DNA from: Pontiella desulfatans
Lineage (GTDB): Bacteria; Verrucomicrobiota; Kiritimatiellia; Kiritimatiellales; Pontiellaceae
Assembly: GCF_900890425.1 (NCBI RefSeq)
Contig: NZ_CAAHFG010000001.1
Span: 1,240,001-1,304,000 of the forward strand
Length of the DNA stretch: 64,000 bases
Reading direction: 5' to 3'
The notes under the pieces were generated by a model. It saw only the letters and a program-made list of their open reading frames with translations, did no database searches and was not told the DNA's origin. Shown piece by piece: positions 8,468-17,984 of the stretch. Both the position numbers and the translations under genes were made by a program. The number at the start of each line of letters is the position of its first letter. Within the stretch, counting starts at the first letter, position 1.

Positions 8468-8481
8468 GTAAAAATATTTAC
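8468..8481. promoter_or_regulatory. Possible operator between the regulator and the fructan operon
   Basis: GTAAAAATATTTAC has 5-bp mirror arms (gtaaa/tttac) and lies 40 bp upstream of the regulator ATG in the divergent promoter region. A related aatgtaa sequence is repeated twice at 8555-8575. A symmetric AT-rich site is plausible for a GntR-type regulator, but one site proves little. Confidence 0.3.
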
Positions 8482-8649
8482 ACTAGGATAGAAGTCAACC
8501 TCCAATTTATACTCTCTTGCAGCTGGTATCTATGGGAAAATGAATTCAGAATAAATGTAATCTTAATGTAAATAGGCGGGCGGTCATGGCGATGCTATAC
8601 CTTTCATCACATTCTGAATAGTGCATTTAATTTGACGAGGTCTGGTCTG

Positions 8650-9546
8650 TTGAAAACGAAAAAAAATATTGTGGGAATCGGGGAACTGCTTTGGGATTTA
8701 TTCCCGACGGGGGCTCGTTTGGGGGGTGCTCCGCTGAACTTCTGTTATCACTGCAAGCAACTTGGAGCACAGGGCATCCCGGTTAGCGCAGTGGGCAAGG
8801 ATCAGCTGGGTGGGGATATCAGAGAAATTCTGGCGTCGAAAAACATTCCGGATGAGTTCGTTGCGGAAACGCCCGGTCTGCCTACCGGAACGGTTGATGT
8901 CCAGTTGGATGAAAACGGTAAACCGGTTTACGAAATCAAGCAGCCGGTCGCATGGGATTCCATTCCCTGGTCGGATGCTCTGGTCCAGCTGGCTGAAAAA
9001 ACAGACGCGGTCTGTTTTGGCTCGCTCGCCCAGCGCAATGAGGGATCCCGCAAAACCATTAGGGGTTTTCTGCAGGCCATGAAACCGGATGCTCTGAAAA
9101 TCTATGATATCAATCTCCGCCAGGATTTTTATTCGAAGGAAATCGTGGCGGATTCCCTAGAGTTGTGCAATGTGCTCAAGTTAAGCGATGAAGAACTGCC
9201 GGTGGTCGCCCGGATGTTTGCCTTGTCCGGTAAGGTTGAAGAGCAGTTGTTGACGCTGGTTGAGCGTTTTGATTTGCAGATGATTGCCTATACCCGCGGG
9301 CCTGACGGCAGCCTTCTGGCAACCATGAACGAAATCAGTGATCAGCCTGGATATCCGGGCAAGGCGATTAATAGTGTCGGAGCTGGAGATTCTTTCAGTG
9401 CAGCCTTGTGCATGAGCCTGCTGGCGGGACGCACGATCGATGAAATTAACGACCATGCGCTCCAGGTGTCGACCTATGTTTGCATGCAGGACAGTGCAAC
9501 ACCGGAACTCCCGGAGAATGTAAAGAACGGAACAAAATATGCATAA
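8650..9546 (+). CDS. PfkB-family carbohydrate kinase, probable fructokinase
   Basis: 298-residue cytosolic sugar kinase of the ribokinase/PfkB family, predicted to make fructose 6-phosphate from imported fructose and ATP. The N-terminal signature GIGELLWDLFPTG with LGGAPLNFCYHCKQLG is that of fructokinases, and the C-terminal signature NSVGAGDSFSAALCMSLL holds the catalytic Asp. No ATG is available: the frame begins with TTG at 8632, but TTG at 8650 has a gagg ribosome-binding site about nine bases upstream and is preferred. The stop overlaps the transporter start by eight bases. Neighbours (sugar transporter, two GH32 enzymes) support fructose as substrate. Confidence 0.88.
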   Translation: MKTKKNIVGIGELLWDLFPTGARLGGAPLNFCYHCKQLGAQGIPVSAVGKDQLGGDIREILASKNIPDEFVAETPGLPTGTVDVQLDENGKPVYEIKQPVAWDSIPWSDALVQLAEKTDAVCFGSLAQRNEGSRKTIRGFLQAMKPDALKIYDINLRQDFYSKEIVADSLELCNVLKLSDEELPVVARMFALSGKVEEQLLTLVERFDLQMIAYTRGPDGSLLATMNEISDQPGYPGKAINSVGAGDSFSAALCMSLLAGRTIDEINDHALQVSTYVCMQDSATPELPENVKNGTKYA

Positions 9547-10867
9547 TAAAAAACTATTCATCTGGGCGCTGACATCCGCACTGGCGGGATTCCTGTTCGG
9601 CTTCGATACCGTCGTGATTTCCGGCGCAGAGCAGACCATTCAAACCCTATGGGGATTGAATGCCACGGTGCATGGCCTGGCCATCAGCATGGCGCTTTGG
9701 GGCACGGTGATCGGCTCGATGGTCGGGGGCTGGCCAACGGAAAAATTCGGGCGGAAAACGACGCTGACCTGGATCGGTATTCTCTATTTTGTTTCGGCGG
9801 TCGGCTCGGCCTTCGCGCCGGAGGTCTACTCCTTCATGGTTGCCCGTTTTATCGGGGGGCTGGGTGTCGGGATCTCAACGGTAGCCGCGCCGCTTTATAT
9901 CTCCGAGATTGCGCCGGCGAAAGACCGGGGCAAGCTAGCGGGCATGTTCCAGTTTAATATCGTTTTCGGTATTCTGATTGCGTTCCTCTCCAATGCCTTG
10001 CTGGCGAACGTGGGCGAACACTCCTGGCGCTGGATGCTGGGGGTTGAGGCGATTCCGGCGCTGATCTATTCGATCATGTGTTTCGGCCTGCCGGAAAGTC
10101 CGCGCTGGCTGATCACGCATGGCGGCAACCGCCAAGGCGGAATGGATGTATTCCGCCGCATCAACCCGGAGCTGACCGACGGGGAACTCGAATCCCTGGC
10201 TGACGAGGTTGCGGCTTCTGTTGCGAAGGTGGACCACGCTGAAAAATTCTTTGCACCGCGCCTGATGAAGCCCATTACACTGGCGTTCCTGATTGCGTTC
10301 TTCAACCAGCTCTCCGGCATCAATGCGATCCTCTATTTTGCTCCCCGTATTTTTAAAATGACGGGGCTGGAAGAATCTGCCGCGCTGTTGCAGTCGGTCG
10401 GGATCGGTGTAACGAATCTGGTCTTTACCTTTGTGGGTCTCTGGCTGATCGACCGGTTGGGTCGGCGGACGCTGCTGTATATTGGGTCGTTCGGCTACAT
10501 CGCTTCCCTGGGGCTTTGCGCCTGGGCGTTCTCCACGGAAAACTTTGCCATCGTTCCCGCGTGCATCTTTGCCTTCATTGCAGCGCATGCGATCGGGCAG
10601 GGAGCGGTGATCTGGGTGTTTATCAGCGAAATTTTTCCGAACCGCAACCGGGCGGCCGGTCAATCGCTGGGCAGTTTCACGCACTGGATCTTTGCGGCGT
10701 TGCTGACGCTGTTTTTCCCGAAAATGGTGGAGGCCTTTGCTCCCGCCGCCGTATTTGGTTTCTTCTGTTTCATGATGATCCTGCAACTGGTCTGGGTGAA
10801 GTTTATGGTGCCGGAAACCAAGGGCGTCTCGCTTGAAGAGATGCAGGAAAAACTCGGTATCCGATAA
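9539..10867 (+). CDS. MFS sugar:proton symporter
   Basis: 442-residue inner-membrane transporter of the MFS sugar-porter family (XylE/GalP-like) with about twelve hydrophobic segments. Family signatures: EKFGRKTTLTWIG (R-x-G-R-R-x loop 2-3), PLYISEIAPAKDRGKL after TM4, LPESPRWL before the central loop, WLIDRLGRRTLL in the loop between TM8 and TM9, and PETKGVSLEE at the end. It overlaps the fructokinase gene and precedes two GH32 genes by 29 bp, so it most likely imports fructose (or sucrose) released outside. Exact substrate cannot be read from sequence. Confidence 0.92.
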   Translation: MHNKKLFIWALTSALAGFLFGFDTVVISGAEQTIQTLWGLNATVHGLAISMALWGTVIGSMVGGWPTEKFGRKTTLTWIGILYFVSAVGSAFAPEVYSFMVARFIGGLGVGISTVAAPLYISEIAPAKDRGKLAGMFQFNIVFGILIAFLSNALLANVGEHSWRWMLGVEAIPALIYSIMCFGLPESPRWLITHGGNRQGGMDVFRRINPELTDGELESLADEVAASVAKVDHAEKFFAPRLMKPITLAFLIAFFNQLSGINAILYFAPRIFKMTGLEESAALLQSVGIGVTNLVFTFVGLWLIDRLGRRTLLYIGSFGYIASLGLCAWAFSTENFAIVPACIFAFIAAHAIGQGAVIWVFISEIFPNRNRAAGQSLGSFTHWIFAALLTLFFPKMVEAFAPAAVFGFFCFMMILQLVWVKFMVPETKGVSLEEMQEKLGIR

Positions 10868-10896
10868 AGACTATATTTGAAGGAAGTTCATTAATT

Positions 10897-12996
10897 ATGA
10901 AACGCATTATAACGCTACTTACTCTCGTGCTCGTGACGGCGGTCTGCCATGGAGCCACCCGAGCTGATATCCTGATTGCCGACTTTGAGGGCGGCACCTA
11001 CGGCGATTGGCATAAAGAAGGCAAGGCCTTTGGCAAAGCCCCGGCAAAAGGTACGCTGCCGAAGCAGAAGAAGGTCAGCGGCTACATGGGGGATGGGCTG
11101 GCGAGTTCGTATCATGGCGGGGATGGTTCCATCGGAATGCTGCGCTCGCCCGAGTTTGCGATTGATCGCCCCTGGATGAATCTGCTGGTTGGCGGCGGAA
11201 AGTTTTCCGATGAAGTTTTTGTCCAGCTACTTGTGGACGGAAAGCCCGTGCGGAAAACGGCGGGATTTGCTTCCGAGGAGTTGCGCCCAGTGAGCTGGGA
11301 TCTGCGTGAATTTGAAGGCAAAACGGCTGTGGTTGAAATTGTTGACCGCCGCACAGGGGGCTGGGGGCATATCAGTGTTGATCAGATTGTCCTGTCCGAA
11401 CAGCCTGCTGTTGCGCCCTTGGAGAAGACCCTTGCGGTCGATCAGACCCATCTGCATATCCCGGTTGATAATGCGTCAGGCAAAAAAGTTCGGGTAAAAC
11501 TGGGAATCTTTGACGGGGAAAAACTCGTGCAGGATTTTGACGTTGCCTTGCCGCGCGACGGTAAAGCGGACTGGATCGCTACATACCCGCTGGCCCCCTT
11601 CAAGCTGAAAGGCAGTACGGTCACGGTGAAAATCGTGTCGGATGCAACAAACCCGCAGGACTTTCAGGCGGCTTTTGAACAGATCAGGATCGGCGATGAC
11701 CTGCCGCAGGAAAAAGCGGCGGACCTGGCGCAACCGTATTGCAACCAGTTTCATGCCGCGGCGCGTAAAGGCTGGCTGAACGATCCGAACGGCATGGTCT
11801 ACCACGACGGGTTATATCACCTCTATTTCCAGCACAACCCTTTTGGAATTGGTTGGGGAAACATGCACTGGGCGCATGTCGTCAGCGACGATATGGTGCA
11901 CTGGAAGCATGAACCCATTGCCCTGTACCAGAAGACTACGGCGGATATGATGTTTTCCGGCGGCGGCTTTGTGGATTTCAACAACTCGGCCGGGCTGGGC
12001 GAAAACACGCTGTTCGTCGCCTTCACCAGCACGGGGCGGGGCGAATGCCTCGCGTATAGCCATGACGGCGGGATCACGTTTAAGGAGTTGCCGGAAAACC
12101 CGATTGTTGAACACACGGGTCGCGATCCGAAGGTGTTCTGGTATGAGCCCGAAAAAAAATGGGTTCTGGTGGTCTTTAACAGTGACCCTTGCGCCGAAAC
12201 CGAAGCTGTCCCGATGGCGGGAAATAACAAAAAGGAGCAGAATTATAATTTCACGTTCCATGAATCCAAGGATTTGAGGAGCTGGAAGCGAACGGGTGCA
12301 TTCACCGATCCGCATCGTGCCGCCGCCTTTGAATGTCCCGACATCTTTCCTTTCGAGATCGATGGCGAGACAAAATGGGTGCTCTATGGAGGACAGGCTC
12401 AATATTTCGTCGGTCGGTTTGACGGAAAAACCTTCCATAAGGAATCCGGCCCCTTTGGGGGGCCGGCAAGCTTCTGGACGACGCAGCACGGCAGCTTCTA
12501 TGCCGCGCAGAACTTCAGCCAGACCCCGGACGGTCGCGTGATTCGCATCGGATGGCTAAAGAACAAAAAACAGTTCACTGACCGCTATCCCGGACAGTTG
12601 ACGAGTCAGGCGATGTCCCTGCCGCATGAGCTTCAATTGAAAAAAACGGAAGAAGGGCTGCGCCTGGCCTCCATCCCCATCCAAGAGCTGGAAACCCTGC
12701 GCGCCGAAGAGCTGGGCAGCCTGGATGACTGCAAAGGGGAACTGACCGAAGTGCTTATTGAGTTCGAAGAGGATGGCTTGCACGAGCTGATGATCAATGG
12801 CATCGACGCCTCCTTCGAAGGTAAGTCGGCACGCATCTTTACGGATCGTACGTTTAATGAGGTCTATGCCAACGGTGGCTTGTACTACAAGGCACGTCAT
12901 CGCACGCCGGAACAGATCGACTCGACCGAAACGGCGGTGAAAAACGGCGCCATTAAATCGCTGAAAATCTATCGGCTGCATTCCATTTGGAAGTAA
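10897..12996 (+). CDS. Secreted GH32 fructan hydrolase with N-terminal beta-sandwich
   Basis: 699-residue exported enzyme (signal MKRIITLLTLVLVTAVCHGA) predicted to release fructose from levan, inulin or sucrose. Residues 25-170 form a beta-rich extra domain (ILIADFEGGTYGDW ... GHISVDQIVLSE), perhaps carbohydrate binding. The GH32 five-bladed propeller follows: WLNDPNGMVYHDG with nucleophile D296, FSGGG, GRDPKVFWY with transition-state stabiliser D410, and FECPDIFPF with acid/base E479. A C-terminal beta-sandwich completes the family fold. The intact catalytic triad suggests activity; endo versus exo mode cannot be decided. Its TAA overlaps the ATG of the next GH32 gene. Confidence 0.93.
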   Translation: MKRIITLLTLVLVTAVCHGATRADILIADFEGGTYGDWHKEGKAFGKAPAKGTLPKQKKVSGYMGDGLASSYHGGDGSIGMLRSPEFAIDRPWMNLLVGGGKFSDEVFVQLLVDGKPVRKTAGFASEELRPVSWDLREFEGKTAVVEIVDRRTGGWGHISVDQIVLSEQPAVAPLEKTLAVDQTHLHIPVDNASGKKVRVKLGIFDGEKLVQDFDVALPRDGKADWIATYPLAPFKLKGSTVTVKIVSDATNPQDFQAAFEQIRIGDDLPQEKAADLAQPYCNQFHAAARKGWLNDPNGMVYHDGLYHLYFQHNPFGIGWGNMHWAHVVSDDMVHWKHEPIALYQKTTADMMFSGGGFVDFNNSAGLGENTLFVAFTSTGRGECLAYSHDGGITFKELPENPIVEHTGRDPKVFWYEPEKKWVLVVFNSDPCAETEAVPMAGNNKKEQNYNFTFHESKDLRSWKRTGAFTDPHRAAAFECPDIFPFEIDGETKWVLYGGQAQYFVGRFDGKTFHKESGPFGGPASFWTTQHGSFYAAQNFSQTPDGRVIRIGWLKNKKQFTDRYPGQLTSQAMSLPHELQLKKTEEGLRLASIPIQELETLRAEELGSLDDCKGELTEVLIEFEEDGLHELMINGIDASFEGKSARIFTDRTFNEVYANGGLYYKARHRTPEQIDSTETAVKNGAIKSLKIYRLHSIWK

Positions 12997-15185
12997 TGTT
13001 TAAACTCCTTGCGATCCATCTGGCTCTGTGCGTCGGGGTTGGTGCGGCACAGCAGCTGGATAGCTTTAAGAAAGCCGCACCCCGATCTTCATTGGATATC
13101 CTCATTGAGGATTTTGAGAGCTCACGCTTTTTTCCTTGGAAAACCCAAGGGCGCGCTTTTGGTACAGAGCCGGTCTCCAACGAGACGCGCGGTAAAAAGA
13201 ACGTGACCGGCTTTATGGGGTGTCAGTTTGCCAGCAGTCACCATGATGGAGATGCGGGGGAGGGCAGCCTGACCTCGCGTTCGTTCACTGTCCAGCGCGA
13301 CTATATCCAGTTCCTGATTGGAGGTGGCAACCAGCGGGGAAAAACCTGCATGAACCTCATGATTGACGGCCGGCCGGTTCGGTCGGCGGTCGGCATGGGC
13401 GATTCAGGAAAACTGACCTGGATGCAGTGGAATGTCAGCGAACTGAAAGGCCGCACGGCGACCATTCAGATCCTGGACACGGCCACGAATGCGTGGGGCT
13501 TTGTTCAGGTGGATCACATCGTCCAAAGCGATCTTTCGTTTGATGCGGTCATCATGCTCAACAAGCGGTATTTGAACCTGCCGGTTAAAACCGGTGCACC
13601 TAAGAAGCGGATGGAACTGGTGGTGGACGGATTGGTTGTTCACGAGTTTTTGATCGAGCTGGCCGAGACCGAGACGCCGGATTTTTATGCCTTCCTTGAT
13701 CTCTCGGAGGTTTAGGGTGAAGAGGCCCTGGTGAGGGTGGACGATGTTCATGCCAGCGCTTCACAGTTGGATGCATTGATTCTGTCGGACGAGATTGTTG
13801 GAGCCGAAACCATCTATGATGAGGCGCTGCGGCCGATTTTTCATTATACCGTCCGGCGCGGCTGGCTGAACGATCCCTGCGGACTGGTCTATGATTCCGG
13901 CACCTATCATCTGGGGTATCAGCACAATCCATATGGAACAGACTGGGCCAACATGCACTGGGGGCATGCCGTCAGCACCAACCTGGTCCATTGGGAGGAG
14001 CGACCGATATGGCTCTATCCGGATGAAACGGGAGCCATGTGGTCGGGCAGCTCTGTGAAGGACTGGAATAATTCCGCCGGCTTCGGAACGAACGCGCTTC
14101 TTGCTTTCTATACCGCCGCCGCCAATAGAGGATCCAACATTCTGCCCCGCATGGCCAACCGCAGTCAGTTTACCCAATGCATGGCCTATAGTCTGGATGG
14201 CGGGATGACCTGGACCAAATATGAAAACAATCCCGTACTGCCCAATACGTTTGGACGGGATGAACGCGATCCCAAGGTTTTTTGGTATGAGCCGGGTCAA
14301 AAATGGGTGATGTATCTCTGGCTGGATTTATCACGGGAGATGCCCGAGCGAGGTACATTCGGCTTTTTTGAATCAAAGGACCTGCTCCACTGGACGCCGA
14401 CCTCGACGTTTGTATTTCCGAAAACCATCGAGGTGCCCAATATCTTCGAACTGCCGCTGGATGGGGATCCAAACAATAAGAAATGGATTCTGTGTGCCGG
14501 GGCCGGCAAATACTTTATTGGCCACTTTGACGGCTATGGATTTGCGCCCGAAAGCGGACCATTTACCATTCGGCAGGGAAACAGCTTTGCCGCCACCCAG
14601 ACGTTCAGCGGCATGCCGGATGATCGAAGACGTATATTAATCGTTCATGGAACAGCCAGATATCCCGGTATGCCGTTTAATAACCTGATCAATTTCCCTA
14701 TGGAACTGACGTTACGTACCACCGGTGACGGTGCGCGAATTCATGCAAACCCGGTGCCTGAACTCGCCCTGCTTCGTGAAACCACCAACACCTGGAAACG
14801 CGGTAAAATAGTTTCCGGGAAAAACATCATGGAAGGTACAGAAGGGGACGCGTTTGAACTGGACTGCACCTTCAGGCCGGGCAATGCGGAAAAAGTCGTG
14901 TTTAACCTGCGCGGCGTCAAGGCCGCGTATAACTGTGCGGATGAAACGATCACCTGTGAGGGGCTGACCCGGCCATTGGCAACCATCGCCGGCAAAGTTC
15001 GTCTTCAAATTCTTGTCGACCGCGGTGTGTTGGAAATCTTCGGCAACGACGGCCTGCTCTGCATGCACATCAAAGTAGAACCCACGGCAGGCAACCGCCC
15101 CGTAAAACTTTTCGCCCTCGGCGATGGGGCTTTGCTGGAATCGCTGACGATGCATAAGCTTGGATCGGCCTATCCGGAAAAATAA
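12996..15185 (+). pseudogene. Second GH32 gene, interrupted by an in-frame TAG
   Basis: A paralogue of the preceding enzyme: signal MFKLLAIHLALCVGVGAA, the same N-terminal domain (DILIEDFESSRFFPWKTQG), then the GH32 propeller with WLNDPCGLVYDSG (D293), ERDPKVFWYE (D425) and EVPNIFELP (E479; the usual E-C is E-V here). Codon 240 is TAG (13713-13715); the same frame continues without other defects (GEEALVRVDDVHASAS), and a GTG at 13731 could restart the catalytic part as a 484-residue protein lacking a signal. Start is the ATG at 12996 overlapping the upstream TAA; the frame extends to TTG 12987. A recent nonsense mutation, a sequencing error or amber read-through all fit. Confidence 0.85.
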
Positions 15186-15200
15186 CTATGTTATGAGCTA

Positions 15201-15265
15201 ACAGAAGGTCGCAAAGAGCGCGAAACATGGAATTACTTACCTTTGCGCACTTAGCGACCTTCTGT
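15201..15265. repeat. Gene-less inverted-repeat hairpin
   Basis: Arms acagaaggtcgc (15201-15212) and gcgaccttctgt (15254-15265) are perfect 12-bp complements, and pairing continues imperfectly inwards (gcgc and aa/tt blocks) to about 25 bp. The base pattern resembles the 28-bp inverted repeats that flank the GxxExxY gene at 46804-47256, so this may be a derivative without cargo. It could also act as a bidirectional terminator. Confidence 0.55.
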
Positions 15266-15615
15266 GATAACAACGTCGAGAATATCATCTAGTTTAAACA
15301 GAAAGATGCTAGGTTTGTTCCTGGGCTGCGCCCGGAACAAAAGGCCTTCGGCAGCCGATGCAAAGCCGTAGCTCGTAGTTCCAACTGCGAGTTCTCGCGT
15401 GCCGGGGTTATCGCTCGTGCGGATACGCGGAATCGGAATTCCACGCTACGCCAGACAACATGTCCGTAAGGAACAACATGTCGTTCCTGCGCGGCCTGTA
15501 AGGGCCTAAAGGGAAATCTGAATACGTTCCCGTGATTAAAGAGCACAAAAAGTGGATGCCGGTAAACGGGAAGTAAACATCGCGCGTTTATTTGAATCTA
15601 CTTGCTTCCCATGCG

Positions 15616-15687
15616 TTTTCCAATGTTTGGAAAAACGGTCAGTAGGTTTTCCAAGCATTGGAAGAGTGTTTTCCAATGCCTGGAAAA
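15616..15687. repeat. Three tandem TTTTCCAA/TTGGAAAA palindromes
   Basis: Boxes TTTTCCAATGTTTGGAAAA (15616-15634), ttttccaagcattggaag (15647-15664) and TTTTCCAATGCCTGGAAAA (15669-15687) share the arms TTTTCC/GGAAAA with variable centres. They sit 9 bp beyond the sulfatase stop codon. Such sites could be operators, transcript-end structures or binding sites for a nucleoid or regulatory protein; the sequence does not decide. Confidence 0.6.
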
Positions 15688-15695
15688 TGTGCGGG

Positions 15696-17450
15696 CTACT
15701 TCCGCGTAACCTTAACGTACATCGCTCCGCAAATCACGTTGCCCTGTTTATTCAGCAGGTCTGCGGTCAGTGTGGTTGTACCTGCTTTGAGGGGAGTGGA
15801 AAACCGCACGACGGTAGCTTCAGGCTGCGTATCGAGAGTTTGGTCAAACTCGCCGACCTGCAGCCGGGCTTTGGCCACCGGGAGGGCCCCCTTGTTTGAG
15901 GTTTCATCAAAAGAGTCGATGAGGGGTTTCCCGGACTCTTCCGGCCAGCGCCGCAGCTCGATTTCGTAGGTTCCGTCGCGGTCAACAATAAGATCCCAGT
16001 ACCCCTTTGCCTTCCCCGCGATCAAGCCCTGCGGGTTGTCGCAATAATCGCCCTGCCAATCGTTGGAATACAGTTTTAACGGATTTTCATGATCGGTGCC
16101 GATGGTGATGTAGCGCTTCTTTTCCCAGAGCGGCCGAGCGGCCGCATGCCACTGCTCATAATAGGCCTCCATGGATTGAGCGATCTCCGGATATTCGGTG
16201 TAGACGTTTTGGGTCTGACCAGGATCCTCGGCAATGTTGTAGAGTGCCATTCCACCAGTGATTTTCTTTTTCTTGTTCTTCATTTCCTTGATCAGCCGCC
16301 AGGTATCCTTCATCACAACCGCCTGCTGCCAGAGTTGGCAGGTATATCCAATCTGGGAAACCACCATGCGTTCCGGAAGCTTTTCCTGTTCACCTTTCAG
16401 CAGGCTGGCCAGGCTGGTTCCCGTGAAGGCCGATCGATCGCCCTCCAGGTCGCATAGATCCATCAGGGTTGGAAGAAGATCCTGTACCGTGGTTAATTCA
16501 GCAATATCGGTTCCATGTTTCAGCTTGCCGTTTTCCCAGCGGACAAACAGGTGCACCCGATGCCCGCCCTCGTACGGAAAGCCCTTGTGCTCGCGCATTC
16601 CGGCGTTAAAGAGCGTCATGGCATTGCGGTTCTGCGTTCCGTTATCGGCCAGATAGACCAGGATGGTGTTGTCGCGCAAGCCCTGCTTTTTCAGGAACAC
16701 TTCAAGCTTGCCGATGTTTTCATCGATATTGGCGATCATGCCGTAGAAGTCGGCCGGGATATCCATGCCCTTGTATTTTCCCTTGTACGGTGTTGAATAG
16801 GTGTCGGCCACCTGTTCCGGAACGTGCGGCGTGTTGGTCGGCAGGTACAGGAAGAACGGTTTGCCTTCCTTTTTGCGCTGCTGCATCCATTTCATGGCTT
16901 CATCAAAAAAGATGTCGGTGCAATAACCGGTATAGGGTTTATCAACTCCGTTCAGTTCCAGCATCGGATCATAATAATCGTTGCCCCAATAATCGGCCAG
17001 CGAGGTGATTCCCCACGCGCGGAACGACAGGACTTCCTGGAAACCGCGAAAGCGCGGCTGATAGGGATAGCTGTCGCCCAGGTGCCATTTGCCGAACAAG
17101 CCGGTGGCATAGCCCGCATCGGCAAAAAACTGCGGCATCATTTTAAAATCGGGGTGCGGAAGCGAGCGGCCCTGGCATACGCGGGTTGCCCCGTTGCGCA
17201 TGGCGTCAACCCCGGTCATCAGCTGTGCCCGGGTCGGGGTGCACTTGGGGGCGGCATGAAAATCGGTAAAGCGCACCGACTGAGCATAGAGCTTGTCGAT
17301 CTCGGGCGTCTTCAGCACCGGGTTTCCATGGCACGACATATCGCCGTAGCCCTGGTCGTCGGTCATCAGCAAAATAACGTTCGGTCGTTCCGCCGCCAGG
17401 CTTATGCCGGCGATGGATGCTAAAAGGATGCCTGCGAGTCTGCTCTTCAT
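15696..17450 (-). CDS. Secreted S1-family sulfatase
   Basis: 584-residue exported sulfatase (signal MKSRLAGILLASIAGISLAA). It belongs to the alkaline-phosphatase-like S1 family, which removes sulfate esters after conversion of the active-site Cys to formylglycine. PNVILLMTDDQGYGDM holds the first metal ligands; AAPKCTPTRAQLMTG is the C-x-P-x-R maturation motif with C70; GKWHLGDSYPYQPRF and LADNGTQNRNAMT give further metal and sulfate ligands. The C-terminal 110 residues form a beta-rich domain. The ATG at 17450 is chosen over a TTG at 17462 because GGAG lies just before it. It faces a fructan operon, so a sulfated polysaccharide or fructan is a possible substrate; an anaerobic maturase (anSME) or FGE must be encoded elsewhere. 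Confidence 0.93.
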   Translation of the reverse strand: MKSRLAGILLASIAGISLAAERPNVILLMTDDQGYGDMSCHGNPVLKTPEIDKLYAQSVRFTDFHAAPKCTPTRAQLMTGVDAMRNGATRVCQGRSLPHPDFKMMPQFFADAGYATGLFGKWHLGDSYPYQPRFRGFQEVLSFRAWGITSLADYWGNDYYDPMLELNGVDKPYTGYCTDIFFDEAMKWMQQRKKEGKPFFLYLPTNTPHVPEQVADTYSTPYKGKYKGMDIPADFYGMIANIDENIGKLEVFLKKQGLRDNTILVYLADNGTQNRNAMTLFNAGMREHKGFPYEGGHRVHLFVRWENGKLKHGTDIAELTTVQDLLPTLMDLCDLEGDRSAFTGTSLASLLKGEQEKLPERMVVSQIGYTCQLWQQAVVMKDTWRLIKEMKNKKKKITGGMALYNIAEDPGQTQNVYTEYPEIAQSMEAYYEQWHAAARPLWEKKRYITIGTDHENPLKLYSNDWQGDYCDNPQGLIAGKAKGYWDLIVDRDGTYEIELRRWPEESGKPLIDSFDETSNKGALPVAKARLQVGEFDQTLDTQPEATVVRFSTPLKAGTTTLTADLLNKQGNVICGAMYVKVTRK

Positions 17451-17774
17451 CGTATTCTCCAACTCAAAGTTTACATATCAAAAATGGAAATCATAATATT
17501 TCCGATATTACTCGGCATAAATAGTTACATTTATCTAACATTTGGCCTCCACGGAAATTAGTCCGGAGCAGGAATGCCTTAAAATAGGGGGAGCGTGAGT
17601 TAAGCGCCGGAACGATAATAGTACGAAATGATTCCGGCCAGGCGCCTCAAAAAACTTCTCAAACACCTGAAACATTCTCAAAAAACCGGTTCATCACGGA
17701 AGTGCGACCTGAGGGTTGAAAAAAGAAGCTGGTTGTCGTTCCCTTAAAAGTTCTCCAACAAAGAAAGGAAACAG

Positions 17775-17984
17775 ATGACAACCAGCTCCCTGCACCATAC
17801 CCAAGGAATCCGCGGTTACAAATACCAAAAAACGGAACGAACAGCCGATTGCGAGATCTACTATCTGCACTCTACTGCCAAGCAACTGGCTTGCCCGCAG
17901 TGCCGATCGAGGCACACTTCGATCATCGAAACCGGCAGGACGCGCGATATCCGAGGCCTTTGCATCGGTTTTAAAAAACGTTGA
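17775..17984 (+). CDS. ISL3-family transposase, N-terminal zinc-binding part
   Basis: 69-residue frame carrying the start of the ISL3 transposase zinc finger (LACPQCRSRHTSIIETG, then RDIRGLCIGFKKR). In family members this continues without interruption into the next part. Here TGA follows the run TTTTAAAAAACG, and the rest lies in the -1 frame. A slip on the A6 run would give GFKKTLMRVATRRIRCREC, which matches the usual continuation, so either a frameshift mutation or programmed -1 shifting links the two frames. Confidence 0.85.
   Translation: MTTSSLHHTQGIRGYKYQKTERTADCEIYYLHSTAKQLACPQCRSRHTSIIETGRTRDIRGLCIGFKKR

Larger units (their letters stand above)
15186..15695. other. 510-bp intergenic stretch with hairpins and palindromic repeats
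   Basis: No gene is visible between the GH32 gene and the convergent sulfatase. The stretch contains a long hairpin at 15201-15265, a middle part with short inverted and direct repeats (for example acaacatgtc twice near 15448-15482), and three TTTTCCAA-type palindromes at 15616-15687. Confidence 0.6.

Noticed and set aside
15201-15265. CRISPR-like repeat
   Set aside because: Only one inverted repeat is present, with no regularly spaced direct repeats or spacers; no CRISPR array was seen anywhere in the window.
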